From: Phymorhynchus buccinoides
Taxonomy: Eukaryota > Mollusca > Gastropoda > Neogastropoda > Raphitomidae
NCBI GenBank assembly: GCA_017654935.2
Contig: CM065713.1
Coordinates: 22,897,979-22,961,978 of the forward strand
Reading direction: 5' to 3'
Length of the DNA: 64,000 bases
The position numbers were made by a program, and so were the translations under genes. This document shows, one piece after another, positions 30,626-43,989 of this stretch (position 1 is its first letter; the number at the start of each line of letters is the position of its first letter). The notes beneath the pieces are model-generated. The model saw nothing but the letters and a program-made list of their open reading frames with translations. It was not told the DNA's origin and did not search any database.

Positions 30626-32281
30626 GAAGTAAGTGGCAGTGGGGGACCCCGTTTTCGGCAAATAAGCCAAAATCGCCTGGGTTTCGGGGATTTTTTTCAA
30701 CGAGAAAAATCCCGCTGCCGGGCTTATTGAACTTAATCCGTTCGTCTTTCCTACCATGGGCATAGCTGCAAGCGAGGGGTTGTGGCTGTGCTGCAGGAAA
30801 GGAGAAGGGCGTGGTCACCAACTTCAAGTATCACTCATTTACCCGGCCAGAGGCCGAGGTATTTGCGATCAGTTTTTGGCGTGTCTGTCTGTGTATTTGA
30901 TTATCTTAAAAACTACCGGTTTTGGATTTTTGTGGATTAAAATTGGCAGAGGGGTGTAGACAGCTTGAAAAAGGAAGCTTTTCCATTATCGTTTAATCTC
31001 AAAACGTACTGACCGTTTGGCTGACCCTTGGACCCTTGGGAAAAAAACCGGAAAAAAAAATTTCACTTCTGTTGGGGGCTTGTGTAATTTTTCCCCCCAG
31101 GGGCTTTATTTTGTACAGAACTAGTGATCACAGAATGTGCTGGTCAAATTTTGGTAGTGGGTGGTTTTTCCCATGGTGCAAAAAGGAAAAGTGGGTTATG
31201 ATTAATAAAAGTTTCAGCCTGGAATTCTCGTTGAAAAAAAACTACCTGACATTCAGGGGGATTCGCTTTCAAAATTTTGGGGCGTATTGTATTTTGTATT
31301 GGCGTTCTCGTAAGGGGGGTTGGAAAAGTGAGTTTTTGTTGTCGTTGTATGTGGGGGGGGGGGGGAGAGGGACATCACTGGTGCAAGGAAGTAAGTAACA
31401 AAAAGTTTGTATATAAACAGGTTCAGCTTTTTTATAGCGAACACAACTACTGAATAGAATCGCTTCAAATTTTGGGCTATGGTATTTTATGCGTTCTGTA
31501 AGGTGGAAGGAGGAAGGGAATGGGAAGGAGGGGGAAAAGTGGTGTGGTTTATTGGGGGGGGGGGGGACGGACTTAACTCGGCCAGGTTTTGCATTGTCAC
31601 AATGCGTTTGCTGCCGCTCGGCGATGCCCCTTGTTTATTAAGCTGTGTGGGACAGCGCGTTTCCGGCCCACAAATCCAACCAACCTCCCTGCAAGCCCAT
31701 CACAGGGCCTCCTCCCCTAGATTCAAAAGGCACCTCCTCAACTGTACCTGCACAGTCTCAATCGTGACCTCGGGCCAATCAATTGCACTATATCTTTTTT
31801 GCTTTAAAAAAGGATCTTTTTTTTTTGAGAGTTTTTTTTACTCATTTTTCTAACAGGTGCTTGCGTAACATTTTAACTCCCTTCCACATTGGTAGAAAGA
31901 AGGAAAAAAAAAAAAAAAAGGCCCCTCTCTAGGCACTGAAATTGGATACACAATTTTGGATGGGTTGGGGGCCTTTTTTTTTTTCCTTTTTCCTTTTTTT
32001 AAAACTTCTTTTTAACTATAGCAACCAATGATGACAATCGCGAAACGATTTTTGATTTCACTGTAAGGTCATGCCTCTTGTGTATGCGACTGCCAAGTTT
32101 TAAGCGCTAGATGCGAAGCGTTTTGAATCTATGAGCAAATAAACCAAAACATGTGTATTTTGAAAGTGTTCCCTAACTTTCTGTGTGGGGTATATAAAAA
32201 AATAAGCATGGCACCATGTTAAATACACAAGTTGACTAAGAATCATTTCCCTGTATCACAATGTTTCCTAACCATGAAAGA
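30626..32281. other. Unclassified noisy stretch
   Basis: No gene seen. Contains a weak direct repeat (TTCGCTTTCAAAATTTTGGG at 31263 and a similar block at 31460), G runs at 31351 and 31555, and A/T homopolymers. Confidence 0.5.
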
Positions 32282-33430
32282 TAATAATAATAATAGGGGG
32301 TACTTATATAGCGCGATACCCCACAAGGGGCTCATCGCGCTTTACAACAATATAAAAAATGCATATACAGATCATTTTTGTAAAAACAAAAAAACCAAAA
32401 CAAAAACCCCATATAGGTGAACAGATCATTACTATTAAAGTGTCATTACATAAAATCACATAAATGGACCCCTAAAAAAACATTTTATCATTAAATTTAA
32501 GAACAATAATTATTAAAAACCAGGCAGGTCAACACAAAAAACTATTGGGGAAAGGAAAAAATATACAACTTTTAAAAATATTGGACTGTCACTTGAAAAC
32601 AACAATACATTATAAAACATAATTGGTAACACTTTAACACGCCCCAACAGTGCCACCACCCACAGGCACACACGCAACTCCCACCCACACTCACACACCG
32701 CACAGCGAAAATTTGCCTATCGCAGCATCACGTACTGGCGCGGCGCACACACAGAGGAAGAGAATCTGGAACGCTTGGGTTGAGACTGGACCGCATGACC
32801 AAAACACGGGGGGGCAAGTCAACGGCACAGAGGGGGGGCGGATGAGAGGAGGGGGAAAAAAGGGGGGATTGAAAAAAAAAAAAGAACAGGGATGGAGGTG
32901 TAAAAAAAAAAAAACAATGGAAAAAAAAAAAGAAGAGGGAGACAGACCAGAGAGAGGAGAGGAGAGGAAGAGACAGAGACCCGAGACATGTAGGGGGAGG
33001 ACAAAACACAGAGACAGTGTGTGGGAATGTGACAGAAACACAGAAGAGAGTGTTGTGAGTGTGATGGAAACGCGAAAGAGAGGATGACGAGAGAAGGGCC
33101 AGGGACCGAGGGGCGAGAGAGAAGAAGAGAGAGAGGACAAGTCAGAGAAGGTGCGTCGGGCATATAGGACTTTTAGTGTGGGAAAAAATAAAAACCGGGA
33201 AAATACAACTGGAAGAGGTGAGTTTTCAATGCTCTTTTGAAAAGGAAGACTCTGATGGGGATTTTCCGCGGTACAGGTTTAAATGGAAGAGAATTTGTGT
33301 TTTTCCACTGAGTTGGAACAGAGAAGGAGAAAGCTCTTTCTCCAAAGGACTTTGTTCGGAGTTTTGGAATGCAGAGGGTTGGAATTGAAAAATGGTGAAA
33401 GTGGCAGTTGAAGAACGGAAGATACACATG
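32282..33430 (-). mobile_element. LINE (L2/CR1-like) 3' end, minus strand, with polypurine tract
   Basis: The minus strand at 33173-33427 reads the ORF2 C-terminus with frameshifts: LRTKSFGERAFSFSVPTQW, NTNSLPFKPV and FLFKRALKTHLFQL. The 3' end lies at lower coordinates and shows GCGCGATGAGCCCCTTGTGG and CGCTATATAAGTACCC followed by (TTA)n at 32282-32300. The 3' UTR between contains a G/A-rich tract (about 32810-33140). Confidence 0.65.
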
Positions 33431-33738
33431 GCTCTTAGCAAAAGATCATTACAAATCAAAACTATCAAGCATTTCCTCCAGCAAAAAAGAATTTTCAATA
33501 TACAAAAAATTTCAATTATTAAAAACCAATAGAGCAGGGAAATAAAGCAAACAAAAAAACCTCAACCAAACAAAAGGAAATTCTTTAAAAAAAACCCAAA
33601 ATCTGAGAGCCAAAGTTGTGCAAAAAAAAAAAAAAACAAACAGAGAGCCCAATGAATAAACTCGACATGTTATCTTTCGGGTATACTCAGTTACATGTAT
33701 TTAAAATAGAACAGAATCTGTTCTAAATAATTCTCAAC

Positions 33739-33980
33739 ATGCTCAAAGTGGAAAAAGGAAGGGTAAGTGGCTAGGGTGGGCCAAACTTTATGAAGCCAGA
33801 ATGCGGCAGAAAATGAGAAAAACAGAAAAGCAATGCTGTGAAACATGATTAGTGTTACTTTACTGTATGCTCAAAGTGGAAAAAGGAAGGGTAAGTGGCT
33901 AGGGTGGGCCAAACTTTATGAAGCCAGAATGCGGCAGAAAAGCATGCTGTGAAACATGTTTAGTGTTTTTACTTTACTGT
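33739..33980 (+). repeat. Tandem duplication of about 115-128 bp, two copies
   Basis: ATGCTCAAAGTGGAAAAAGG begins both copies (33739 and 33867). They are identical over about 75 bp, then differ by a small indel block before CATGCTGTGAAACATG. Confidence 0.9.
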
Positions 33981-33989
33981 TTTTGGTTT

Positions 33990-34600
33990 TTTTATTTAAA
34001 CAAGTTTTTTTTCATTATACAAATTACATGACATTAAGAACAAAAACATAACATGCATAATGATAATCACATAATAATTGATGAACTTAGTATCGTAAGT
34101 GGTGGAAATGTGTAAAAAAGGATGAAAAACTTTTTAACAGCAAATGGTAATGAGATCAACATGTATTTGACAACAGCAAATAAATATATTCAATTGGCAA
34201 TAGCGGTCCAATAATTCTCACCACTGTCCATCCACATCATAATCACCCCTTTCGACCATCCGCCACTGGCCATTATTCTAATGGCCGACAACAACAACAG
34301 CAATGAAAATAACGTATCCAAAAACCATTCAAAACATTAAGGGTGTTGTGTTTTTTTCCCAAATGTGCAAAAAAATTCACTAAATTATAGAAGTCGAAAG
34401 AACATCTTTTTTATAGTCATTAATAAGCCAGGGGGTAGTTCCAGTCTAATTCTCTAATGTTTGAAAAACAAAACCACACATAGGTAAAAATCAGCGATTA
34501 ATGACTGTACAAGAACTTGACTATTGCTGGTTATCAGTGAAGTGATCCGGGACCACCACACACACAAGAGACATCAAAAAAAGACAATTACATAGTGTTT
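33990..34600. other. Unclassified AT-rich stretch
   Basis: No gene or class-assignable repeat seen. Confidence 0.5.
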
Positions 34601-34608
34601 ACTGTTGG

Positions 34609-34915
34609 TCAAAGATTATTCTAAAAAAAGGGTAAGATGGATTACTATAAAGAGCTCGAGCGAAACGGCGCCTGATAAGAGTTAGTCGTTTTAGTGGGGG
34701 GACTGTGTACACCGATTCACAGTGGGAGGAGAGGCTATCCAAAAAACTCGGAACTGGAACTGAAACGGAGAAATTCAAAACTGGCCTATCGATTTTGTGT
34801 AAATGTTGGTCACGTTTCAAAGGGACCATAATAACAGTGTTTCTGTCCTCACTACTCCATATAGGGCAAAAAAGCAGACCGTAGGAGTTTACTTCACCTT
34901 TATAAGTCTCTTTGA
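34609..34915 (+). mobile_element. CAAAGA foldback element, degraded copy
   Basis: GTCAAAGATTATTCTAAAAA, then GGGTAAGATGGATTACTATA, then TCAAAGGGACCATAATAACA, ending near TCTCTTTG. About 45 bases longer than intact copies because of one-base insertions. Confidence 0.65.
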
Positions 34916-36455
34916 CTGTTTGTTTGTTTCCGTCTTTGCTGCAGTGGAAAATTGCCACAAAAATAAAGCTTATGTATCTTTAATTATTAGAGGGTGGTGG
35001 GGAAAAAGAGAAAACCGGTTTTGAAACCGGAAAAAAAAAAAAAGAAAAAAAAAAAACTGGTGTAAACTTTCACGGTTTTTTGGAAAAAAAAAAAACCAGT
35101 TTCGATCCGTTGCTGTGAACCAAGTTTTTTTTTTTAACTGCAAACCTTTGCAAATAGAATGTTTTTCTTAGAAATAAACGCATTTCTTTTTCGAAAAAGA
35201 AAACAAAAAGCAACACTGATTTTTCCTCAGCGCTTGTGAATGGGTTTGTGTGTTGGGTAAAACCAAAGGAGTAGCTGGTTTTCTAGTTTTGTGGGTATTG
35301 TTAGGGCTTTGAGAGAGCTTTGACATGAGGTTTTGTTTTAATGAAGAGCTGTGGTGTGTTGTCATAAGTCAGTAAGGTTTCTTTAATTGTGTGGGTATTG
35401 TGTGCGGGTGGTGCCTCTTTCTCAGTGGCTGTTGTGTGTTTAGTGTAATTTGTGGGAATATTTGACAAAAAATAAATAAATATGTGTTTTGCCAAGGTAA
35501 AAAAACTAGTTGATGGGGGGGAGGAAGGGGTTTTTCTTTTTGAGAGGGGAGAGTTACTGGTGTTAAAAAACGGTTCAGTATATAAAAATAAAAAAAACCG
35601 GTGTTTTTTTTCAAAGAGGGGGGGGGGGAAAAAAACCGGTTTTTTTATTTTTAAAAACTGGTTTCCAGGGGGATTTTTTGTTGTTGAACTGACGGTGGTT
35701 CTCAAACTCTATTAAATATTCCCTGCAGAAGTATGTGACAGGACAGAACAAACTGCCTGTTAAAACCACAAAATGATCACAATGGTTGGCTACCAAACAA
35801 TGTTTATAATTTCTTGCTCTGCAGGGCTCCAGGGACCCCCATTTTGGGTGTCTCATGGAAGCACTAAAATTCCTAAAGGACCCTCTAAAAGAATGTGCAG
35901 GGGGTCCAGGTATGCACTAGAAAAAATTCTTTTTAGCATTTGCAATGCCACTGGGACCCTCTATCCCCGCCTCTAGGACCCTCTATACCTCTATACTTTT
36001 TTTTTTTTTTTTTTTTTTTTGTAAGTTGGAGGAGTCCCTGGACCCCTTGTTTTTGCAGGACAATGGGGAGCCCTGGGCTCTTAAAATAAAAAAAAAAAAA
36101 AAAAGAAAGTAGTACACCCACTAAACACTAAAAGCAGCTAGGAAATCGAAAAAGCCAATCTACCACCATGACCAAGTTAATCCCTTAAATTCCATTTTTA
36201 CATTTACTGTAGTGGTAGTACTAGTAGTAATAAGGGCATGATATAGGCCTCGCAGCACTAAGCCCCTTGGTATGCCCTATCATTCGTCTTAATATCTTGA
36301 CATTTTTGGTGGGAGAGAAGCATTTTGTATTGGTGGTTTGCAATTGAAATTGTCTTATGCTACAAAAATATAATAAGAAATAGGAAGGCTAATATATTTT
36401 TATTCATCAAAAGGCCTTATGTAAATAATTTTTTTTCATAAATGGGTTTCTTTTA
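34916..36455. other. Homopolymer-rich unclassified stretch
   Basis: Repeated (A)n/(T)n blocks around ACCGG(T) words (35010-35110, 35560-35660). A short AGGCCTCGCAGC block at about 36247 resembles the LINE-3 3' UTR. No gene seen. Confidence 0.5.
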
Positions 36456-36459
36456 TCCA

Positions 36460-36830
36460 GGGAGGATTTTTTTTAAAAATATTAGTAAATTGGTTGGCAA
36501 CACTTATGATTTAGGAGAGAGTAAAACAATTCCAGAATTGAAACGACCTCTCCCAACTCCGTTCGGAAAAACAGAAAAAAATTTTTGAAAAAATGATGTT
36601 AGTCTATAGAAACGCTTTTTGGAAAAAAAAACTTCCCATCAATATTCCTTGTCCTTGTTTTATTACGAACTTGACGAAAAAAAACCATCTTGTAAAATCA
36701 ATGTCTTCTAATATGGTTTTAAAATGTTCATTCTACCTTGAATGAGATCACCTCTCACCTTTCTCCCTTTTAGTGAAGGCAGTTTCAGAAAGTTAAGTCT
36801 TTCTTCGTAAGTCTTGTTTAAAAATACAAC
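36460..36830 (-). mobile_element. LINE ORF2 C-terminal fragment
   Basis: The minus strand reads KTYEERLNFLKLPSLKGRK then VRGDLIQ at about 36810-36735, the conserved ORF2 segment also seen in LINE-1. Degraded WN and FKK-like text follows toward 36460. Frame-broken. Confidence 0.6.
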
Positions 36831-37792
36831 TGGCCGCCAACAGGGCTGTCATAACGATGCCAGGGATACACTGGGGTGTAGATCTACAAGAGCTACACAA
36901 AAACAGCCAGATTGAGTTACATGTCAGATTGATAAAAAAAACACTATCAGTGATGTGCCAAGGGGGGGGGGGGGGAAAGGAATATCGAACAATGATAACG
37001 GCCAAAACTGTCCTTAAGGACAAGATAAAAATCAACAGGACACTTGTCCTGGATCTTGAGAAAAAGTCAACACGACAAAAGGAGTTTTCCCAGGTGTTAA
37101 AAAAAAATTTAATCATGTCATTCGTCCTAACCATTGCACAATTAGAAAACAATTTTTTAATAGGTCAATGTCCTATGACTGGGGGGCCTCGAGGCATTCA
37201 AATGACTATGAAACATGTTTTTCAATCACCCTTGAGACTGTCTCCTGAGCCAAACTGAAAGGTAATAGCGGAGGCCTGGAAACTCATGGAGACCGAACCC
37301 CCAGTCCAGCTCATCAAAATTTAAAGTTTTACGATGCTTTCAGAAATATGTTGTGTCACCACGGGGTCTCCACATGATCTTAGGGACAGAATGATTTGAT
37401 AGGGAGGAACGTAATGCCAATTTAAAGTGGATTTGGGGAGAGTTTTTTTGTAGAACAAAATGGGATAGAAAATACTTTTTGCATATCATGTCAATTCAGC
37501 TCGTAAAAAACAACTTATGAAACTAGGATGCCACATGACCAATTTGGACGTCCCCAATAATTGTCGTGTTTAACGGTTGTTTTTTTGCAAGTTATATTTT
37601 TCATGCAAAAATTTCACTTTCCCTTGATTTTTGGATTCCATTGTGGAGACACTTTTACTTCTTGCCAATGCACCTTAGCAACACCCAATCTGCTTTGGGT
37701 CGCCCATTCAGTACCACCATCATCTTCAGAATCTGGGAGTCTTTTAAAAACATTCTCCATCCGAGCTTGGCTTCTTTCCTTCCTCTTTCTTT
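36831..37792. other. Unclassified stretch downstream of copy C
   Basis: No gene seen. G13 run at 36961. Frames here do not resemble the gene family. Confidence 0.45.
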
Positions 37793-40173
37793 TTACCGTT
37801 TCATAAATAGCACACGCCGACAGATAGATTTCATGCTCCACAACGTCCCCTGAAGGAGTTCCACCCCCATGGTCCTGAGGAGGTTGAGGAGGCAGGCAGG
37901 GAACTGCGGGAATCCTGTCAGAGCGGGGAACCCTGGCTGACCAGGCCCGATTGCTGCAGAGGGGGGACACTCTAGCGAGCCACGGGTTGCTGGCAGGGCG
38001 GGCAAGGGGTCGGAGGGCAGTTTCTAGTGACCATCCAACGGGCCTGTCGCCGCGTTCATCGCCTCAAAACTTACCTCTCCCATCCAATCCCGGGTTTTAC
38101 CGAGGGACAAAACATCCTCTTCCACCTTGCGTAGGGTAGTCGTTTGTTGAGGGGGGAAAATGCTCCACAAAAGCCAGCAAACGTTTTGACGAATCCTCAT
38201 GTCAGCCTGCAACGCCGGCTTTTTCCTTTTAAAACAATGCAAAGTTTGTTATGTGGTCTCTTGTTCTTCTCTCTCTCCATGTTACAGAGGCCTGCGGGTA
38301 GGAAGAGATGAACAACGCGGACCATTTGAACCCTAACATCACTTTTTGATGTCACAGCTCTGTTAGAACACAAATTGTCTGGATTCTTCTTCATCTTCCT
38401 TCATAAACAGATAGTGTGGATCCAAACTCTGCCGATCACAAACGGTTCAGCCCAAGGTGTGTCCTGACCAAACCCTCGAAAGGCCTTATCAAAGGCAACT
38501 TCTAAGAAGGTTGAAATCTCTTGCACCTTGGGAGGTCCAGTGGGCTCTGTGCTAATGCTCCGTTACTTGGTCTACCACAGCCTGTTTTTTTAACAGGAAG
38601 TCCAAGCACATGGTGGTTTTGACAAAGGCGGGGGGTTGTTTCTGCAGATTGAGAATGTTTACTCTGGAGATTGGTTGACCAATCAGCAGTACAAAGAGCC
38701 CAGTGCACCATATCTCTGGTTTTTAACAGGCTTCTGGCCAGAGGAATGTTTGTTGAAATATGTAAGTGTTTTTGTGTGCGCTGCCTGAAAGTTTCCCCAC
38801 GGCTGTTATTATTCTGCTTCTCAGCCAGGGCCACAGCTTTTCATCAAGTGTCCGCAAAGTTGTAGAGGAAGGTGTCTTTGCTCCAGCAGCCACCTCCACA
38901 GCCTCTCCATAGCAAGTGTCACGGGAGCTTCAGTAGGGAGAAGAGGAATGTAGTTAGAGTAGTAGTGACCCACACATTTCTGAGCATGTTCCAACTGCTT
39001 GGTTGACCAGAAGCCAGGAAAGAAAAGAAGGCCAAGTTCTGGCATGGCCATTGTCCACCACACCATGGGGTCACACTGGACACAGTGGACTGGCCACTGG
39101 CCCGCCCAGCAATCTTTTTCTCCATGCTGCCACAGGCATTTCTATCAAGCGTTTTTTCGTTCTCGCCAAAATCACAAACCAATCTCAATCCACTGTTTTC
39201 CAGAGTTGCTGCCAATGTAGGCACCCATGGCGGCTTTGAATCCAAACACATAACATTTTGAGCACCAAAGCGCCTTCATCACACCCCTTCCAAAAGAACC
39301 CTTTTGCAACAGATTTTGCTCGTCTATGAAACCGCCACCAATCCGGGGTACCAGGCCCTGACAGGGTCCAGCAGACGCAAGCTTCTCTTTCTATGGATGA
39401 TTCCGGCAGTTTGCGAAAACTTCATCTCGATTCAAGGGCTGGCCATCCTTAGGCAAACTTTTTTTTCCCCCCTCCCTCCCTTTGCCAAAAACTTGTGGGA
39501 GATGAACGCTACGGAGGAATTCGTTATTCTAATCAAATGCCAAATGTAGGCAAATGCACGCTCTTAATGGCTGAACGACAGAATTCCCATTTTGAAGAGT
39601 CAAAACTTGTTGCTCCGATTGGTGCACAACATGACAATAGCAGTCGCCAAGTTGAGGGTTTCAACAGATTTTGTAATGGGCGCCTTTATGAAGATTTTGT
39701 ACCTAATTCTTTGTCACAGCATTGAGAAGAACTGGGTCATGGAAAAAAATGTCCAGGACTAGCATACTGTTCCTTCGTTTGAAGTATTCCTTCATGGAAA
39801 CACTTTCAGGGCATATTGTCTGAGCCAATCATGCTCCTCCTTGTCAAGTTTTTTAAAGAGGAATCTTGTTAAATATATCCGATTCATTTTCCTTGGGGAC
39901 CAGCGACCAGTTAGGCATATTTCAGATCTTACTGGACCAACGCCATTTTAGAAAGATCATACGGTTTCAACTTGGTTTGTTCCTCAGGATGTGGTTTATG
40001 ACGAAACAAGAATGAAACGCTTTGATTTTTTTTTTCCATGGTCAGAAGGTACTCGTATATCTCTAGGATTGTGAAACTGCCATACTCTTACTAATCAAAC
40101 TCACACAGAGTCAGTTTTTTGTCAAGCAATAGCTGAACTAGCTGAACTGTTTTCCGAGTTTTTTTTTTTTTTT

Positions 40174-40223
<50 letters not shown>

Positions 40224-41753
40224 TTTTTTTTTTTTATTTTTTTAAAATCAGACCGGGATTACATTCAATCTCACAGAAGTACTCAATGCAGGGGCAAAGT
40301 GGTTTTGATCAGAAGAATAAGGAGAAGTTGCCCTACGGAGCAATGCAGATCCGTTTTTCTTCTTCAAATACCACAGGGCATATTAAAACATAAAAAACTG
40401 ACCTCTTCCACGATCTGGAAGACTGAGGGAGCCTCCTTCCAATGTTGGTGAACAAACTTTGCTTTGACAACACACGGCGGGGGGGGCAGGGCCGCGGCTC
40501 TTGGGAAATACTTCTTTGTGATTCAGCTTTCAGGGAGGGGGAAAACAGGTTCAATCATGGACGATGAACAGTGTACTTGGAATGGCTTCCATTTCGACTC
40601 CGAGTTCACTGGACCTGACCTCTCTCTGCCAGGATTTGCAAAGCCAAGATCTCCCAGGCCCCAGCCATGTGTCCTGAGGGAGGCCATAACCAGCAAGGAA
40701 CCCTTTTCAGACCGTCAGGCACACTGCCTCTGCAGGGAACAGGTCCAGCAGAGATTTCCCGGGCCCTTTCTTGTTCTAAACACCTCGTTGACTATTAAAC
40801 TACTGGGATATGACTCCATTCACGCAGCAATTATTGAAGAAAACAATACTTCCACTGTGAATCCACCACAGCATGGTTTGCTCAACATTCTCCATATGGG
40901 CCACCAACTTCAGCCTTTTTTCCTTCAACCAGTCCTGCACCCAATGTCCACTGGCTTCTGCTTCCAATGGGACTCTGCCTATTGAAACAAAGTCGGCAGG
41001 TCGGGGGGTTCTTGACCCTTCCCTCAACACCTCCAGAACAAAAAGAAAGTCCCCATGACCGGGCGGGCTTATCTGCTTGTCGCATACGAGTCCTCCTCCC
41101 TGCAGTGTTTGCTGACCTCCCCAGGTCCACCCAGTGTGGCCGTGCACTGGACGTGCTGAATGACCCCAGGGCGCACACTGCAGCAGGCCCTGTCCTCAGC
41201 TGGACCAGGGACCACCCATCTCTATCAGCCGCAGCCACCCAGGGGGCCCACTGTCATTGTCCACAAGCCTGCTGGACACAGCACTCTGACCCAAGCGTGT
41301 TCCACTGCCCCTCTTTGCCCGTCACATCTGTGTGAACCCAGCGGCAAACTGAACACTGCTGCCACTGCCCGGCATGTGAAACAACGTTGTGGTCCAGCTC
41401 TTCACCGCTTGAGCTGGGGCTCCCATCAGCTGCACACCCACCATGCCATGATTGCAGGTCACTAGCTCCCCTGACCAGGTCCACTGGTCTGCTGCACTTC
41501 CCTGGCATTTCTTGGAAAGAGAACGGGGACAGCCCAGTCCCACTGGCTGGTCAGCTAGGGCTTTGTGTCCATTCACCTGCTTCAGCCAGGTTTCCAGGCA
41601 GGCTGTCCAGGGGAACCCACAAAGGTTCTGCTGCCCCTGTTACCACCTCTGGACCGCTGGACCCACAGGCCATGAAAAATGGTCAAGCTGTGGACTGGAT
41701 GGAAGAACAGCATGCAGCCGCATTCGCATTTGGTTGACCTCTGAGGAATTCAT
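37793..41753 (-). pseudogene. Copy C: frame-broken QW-repeat/SOCS-box family gene, probably sequence noise
   Basis: Full-length homology to B and D on the minus strand. It begins at an ATG at 41753 whose first residues (MNSSEVNQ...SSPQLD) align with the start of D, and runs through the QW repeats (41,680-40,600), the middle, the DVRVQMVR ankyrin-like part (about 38,330) and the SOCS-box region (RSDRIPAVPCLPPQPPQD, about 37,940-37,870), to a stop at about 37,793. The span is 3,961 bp against 3,276 bp in B, with the excess spread as one- to few-base insertions and an approximately 90 bp T run at 40,155-40,245 inside coding sequence. This pattern is typical of an uncorrected long-read consensus rather than of gene decay. 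The conserved leader continues to about 41,900. Whether the real locus is intact cannot be decided here. Confidence 0.8.
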
Positions 41754-41909
41754 TCTTACAGCATGGCTATGGCTCCACACCAAAACTGGCCCTGCTCTTC
41801 TTCAATGTTTGGTGCCTCAGGATTGATGTCTCATTGGGCTGGGCGGAGGGTCAGGGAAATCATGACTGTTCATTGGTGAGCCTTGTCCTGACACACATTG
41901 GGAAAAACA

Positions 41910-42431
41910 ATGTTTCAAGTTCAAGCAAAACTTGTTAAAAAACTAATCAATTTCAGAGGCCATGGCACTGTGAAAAACACAAGTTTCAATATTTAACCAC
42001 AGGTCTGCCAAGATCTTTCTAATTTTTCACATTGTAGAAAACCCCAAAGCAAAACCAAAATATAATGTACCGATCTGCAAACACATGAGAAAACGAAAAG
42101 AACGCCCCCCCAGATCCGAGAGGGGGTAATAGAAGTCATAGATTTCAACCACGACTGAAAAAAAAAATTACTATAACAAATGTCTTGTGATTTTTATGTG
42201 AAAAACAAAAAACAAAAAAAAAAAAAAAAAAAAAAAAAGGACAAAAATCCCAACAATCATAAGTACTTTATTTTCTTCTCCCCTCAGTCTCTGCCTCGCT
42301 CTGTTTCTGAATGTTTCTAGAGCTTTCTTCCTGAGTTTCTCTCTGTCTCTGTGTCAATGTCTGTATGCCTTTGTTAATGCCTGTATTTACCCCGGTTTTG
42401 TCTATCTGTATCATTGTATGCATGTCTGTTC
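41910..42431. other. Unclassified AT-rich stretch
   Basis: No gene seen. (A)n run at about 42212-42238. Confidence 0.5.
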
Positions 42432-43989
42432 CAGTGTTTCCCCTAGGGGTGAAATGTGAGAGTCCCAGGGACACCCTGTGCAAAATTTTAAGAGTCCTTT
42501 TCATATTTTTAAGAGCCCCCTAAGTATATGATAAAAAATGCTTTAACAAAAGCAAATACAAATGCTACATGCACAGTGGCTATAACTGACACAGGCAAAC
42601 ACCAGATATAGCATGCACCCCTGGAAATGGAAATAGGCTGACTATCAGAGGGGGCATAAACGAGAGGAGTGCGGGGGGGGGGGGGGGGGGGGGAGGGATG
42701 ACAAGTCAGATTCTGCAGATACATGGACAGATGAGACAGGCAGACAGGCACACAAGGCAGCGTACACACACACTTTTTTCATTAATCGCAGTAGCTTATG
42801 GAGTGTCTTGTAGATGTAGTGCTGATGTCATCTGTATCTAAAAAAAACGGCTTGTATGTATGTATAGACTTTTTCCTCGATGATCGTATGAAATTAATGT
42901 AAAACTCAACGTTCGGATTAAGGTAGCAACGAAGAAATCAGACCTAAATGCGTGAAGCACTATACACTCATGCTTGCATAACAGTAGCTACGTCAGTATA
43001 CTGGCAAGAGGGGTATGTGATCTGCATGAAGCATCGCCACTGGAAAATATGGAAGAACGTTGAGCTGCCCTGCTGTCCTGCCTATGTAGAAAAGGCCTAA
43101 AAACGTTCGGAGGATAGCGTCAGAGCAGAAACAAATCAACTGACAAACCAGGGAAAAACCAATGTGCAAACAGACTGACCCTCGCTGGGCAACCCCGAAG
43201 TCGGAAAAAAAAATCGTTTTAGAATGACCGAACAGGTGTCTGCTTTAGAAAGAAAAACCCCGGATGGTCGGGAACTGTTTTGATATGCAGGAAAACCAAA
43301 GCAAACAGACTGAACGCTGTGGCACGAAGCGAAAATCGGGTTTGGAGTTCCCAAACGTCTACAGTTAGCATGACGAGTCCTGATTCGACAGATCCTATAA
43401 GTCGCAGACGAAATCTGAGCGAGTCCGAAAACTAGCAAACATATTCTTCTGCCCCTTTCCTACTCGTGGCTTCTTTTTGGGGAGGCATGGCTGGTTGGTT
43501 TTAAACACGAATTGTTGTCAAAAGGCCAGGAACGATCTTGTTTAGCACTAGAACTTAGAAGACTAGGTCACACTGGAAACTTTATTTGGTCTTTAAAAAG
43601 TTGGATCGGAAAAGCTTTACCGAATGTGCAATGCCGCCATTTATTCGTTTCGGCATTCGTTTCGCCAGAACTTTTTAGTTCTGATATATATGGTCCGAGG
43701 CCGCGGAAGAACTAAGTTTAGCAGACGACAGAATCCGTGAAGTTGTTGACTGCTTTGACGAAAAAATCAATCGGTCAGATGACCGCCTGCTGCTTGTTAA
43801 AAGCTATCGGTCAAAATTCGAATGTTTATGAGTCAATGACCTATGACCGACGCCAAGAATGAACCCTGCAGTGTCTCGGTCTGTTGAAAAAAGTGTGCGT
43901 CCCATGGGACGCCCAGAGCTGAAATCAAAGAGTCCCTCTGGGATTTTTGTGCTTCAGGGACGCATATATGTGCGTTATGGGAAACACTG
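42432..43989. mobile_element. hAT-like non-autonomous element, 1.56 kb
   Basis: Begins CAGTGTTTCCC and ends with the perfect inverse GGGAAACACTG. CTGTTC occurs immediately outside both ends, compatible with an 8 bp target duplication blurred by indels. The interior has an R1-like block (43185-43420) and a GCGTCCCATGGGACGC palindrome near 43897. No transposase recognised in any frame. Confidence 0.65.
43185..43420 (-). repeat. R1-like block inside the hAT-like element
   Basis: Shares the order AAAATCGTTTTAGAATGACC, AACAGGTGTCTGCTTTAGAA, CGGATGGTCGG and GCGAAAATCGGGTTTGGAG with R1, at lower similarity than other copies. Confidence 0.5.

Noticed and set aside
32650..33163. 145-149 residue charged or Ser-rich open frames
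   Set aside because: Low-complexity purine-rich sequence within a LINE 3' region; no family resemblance.
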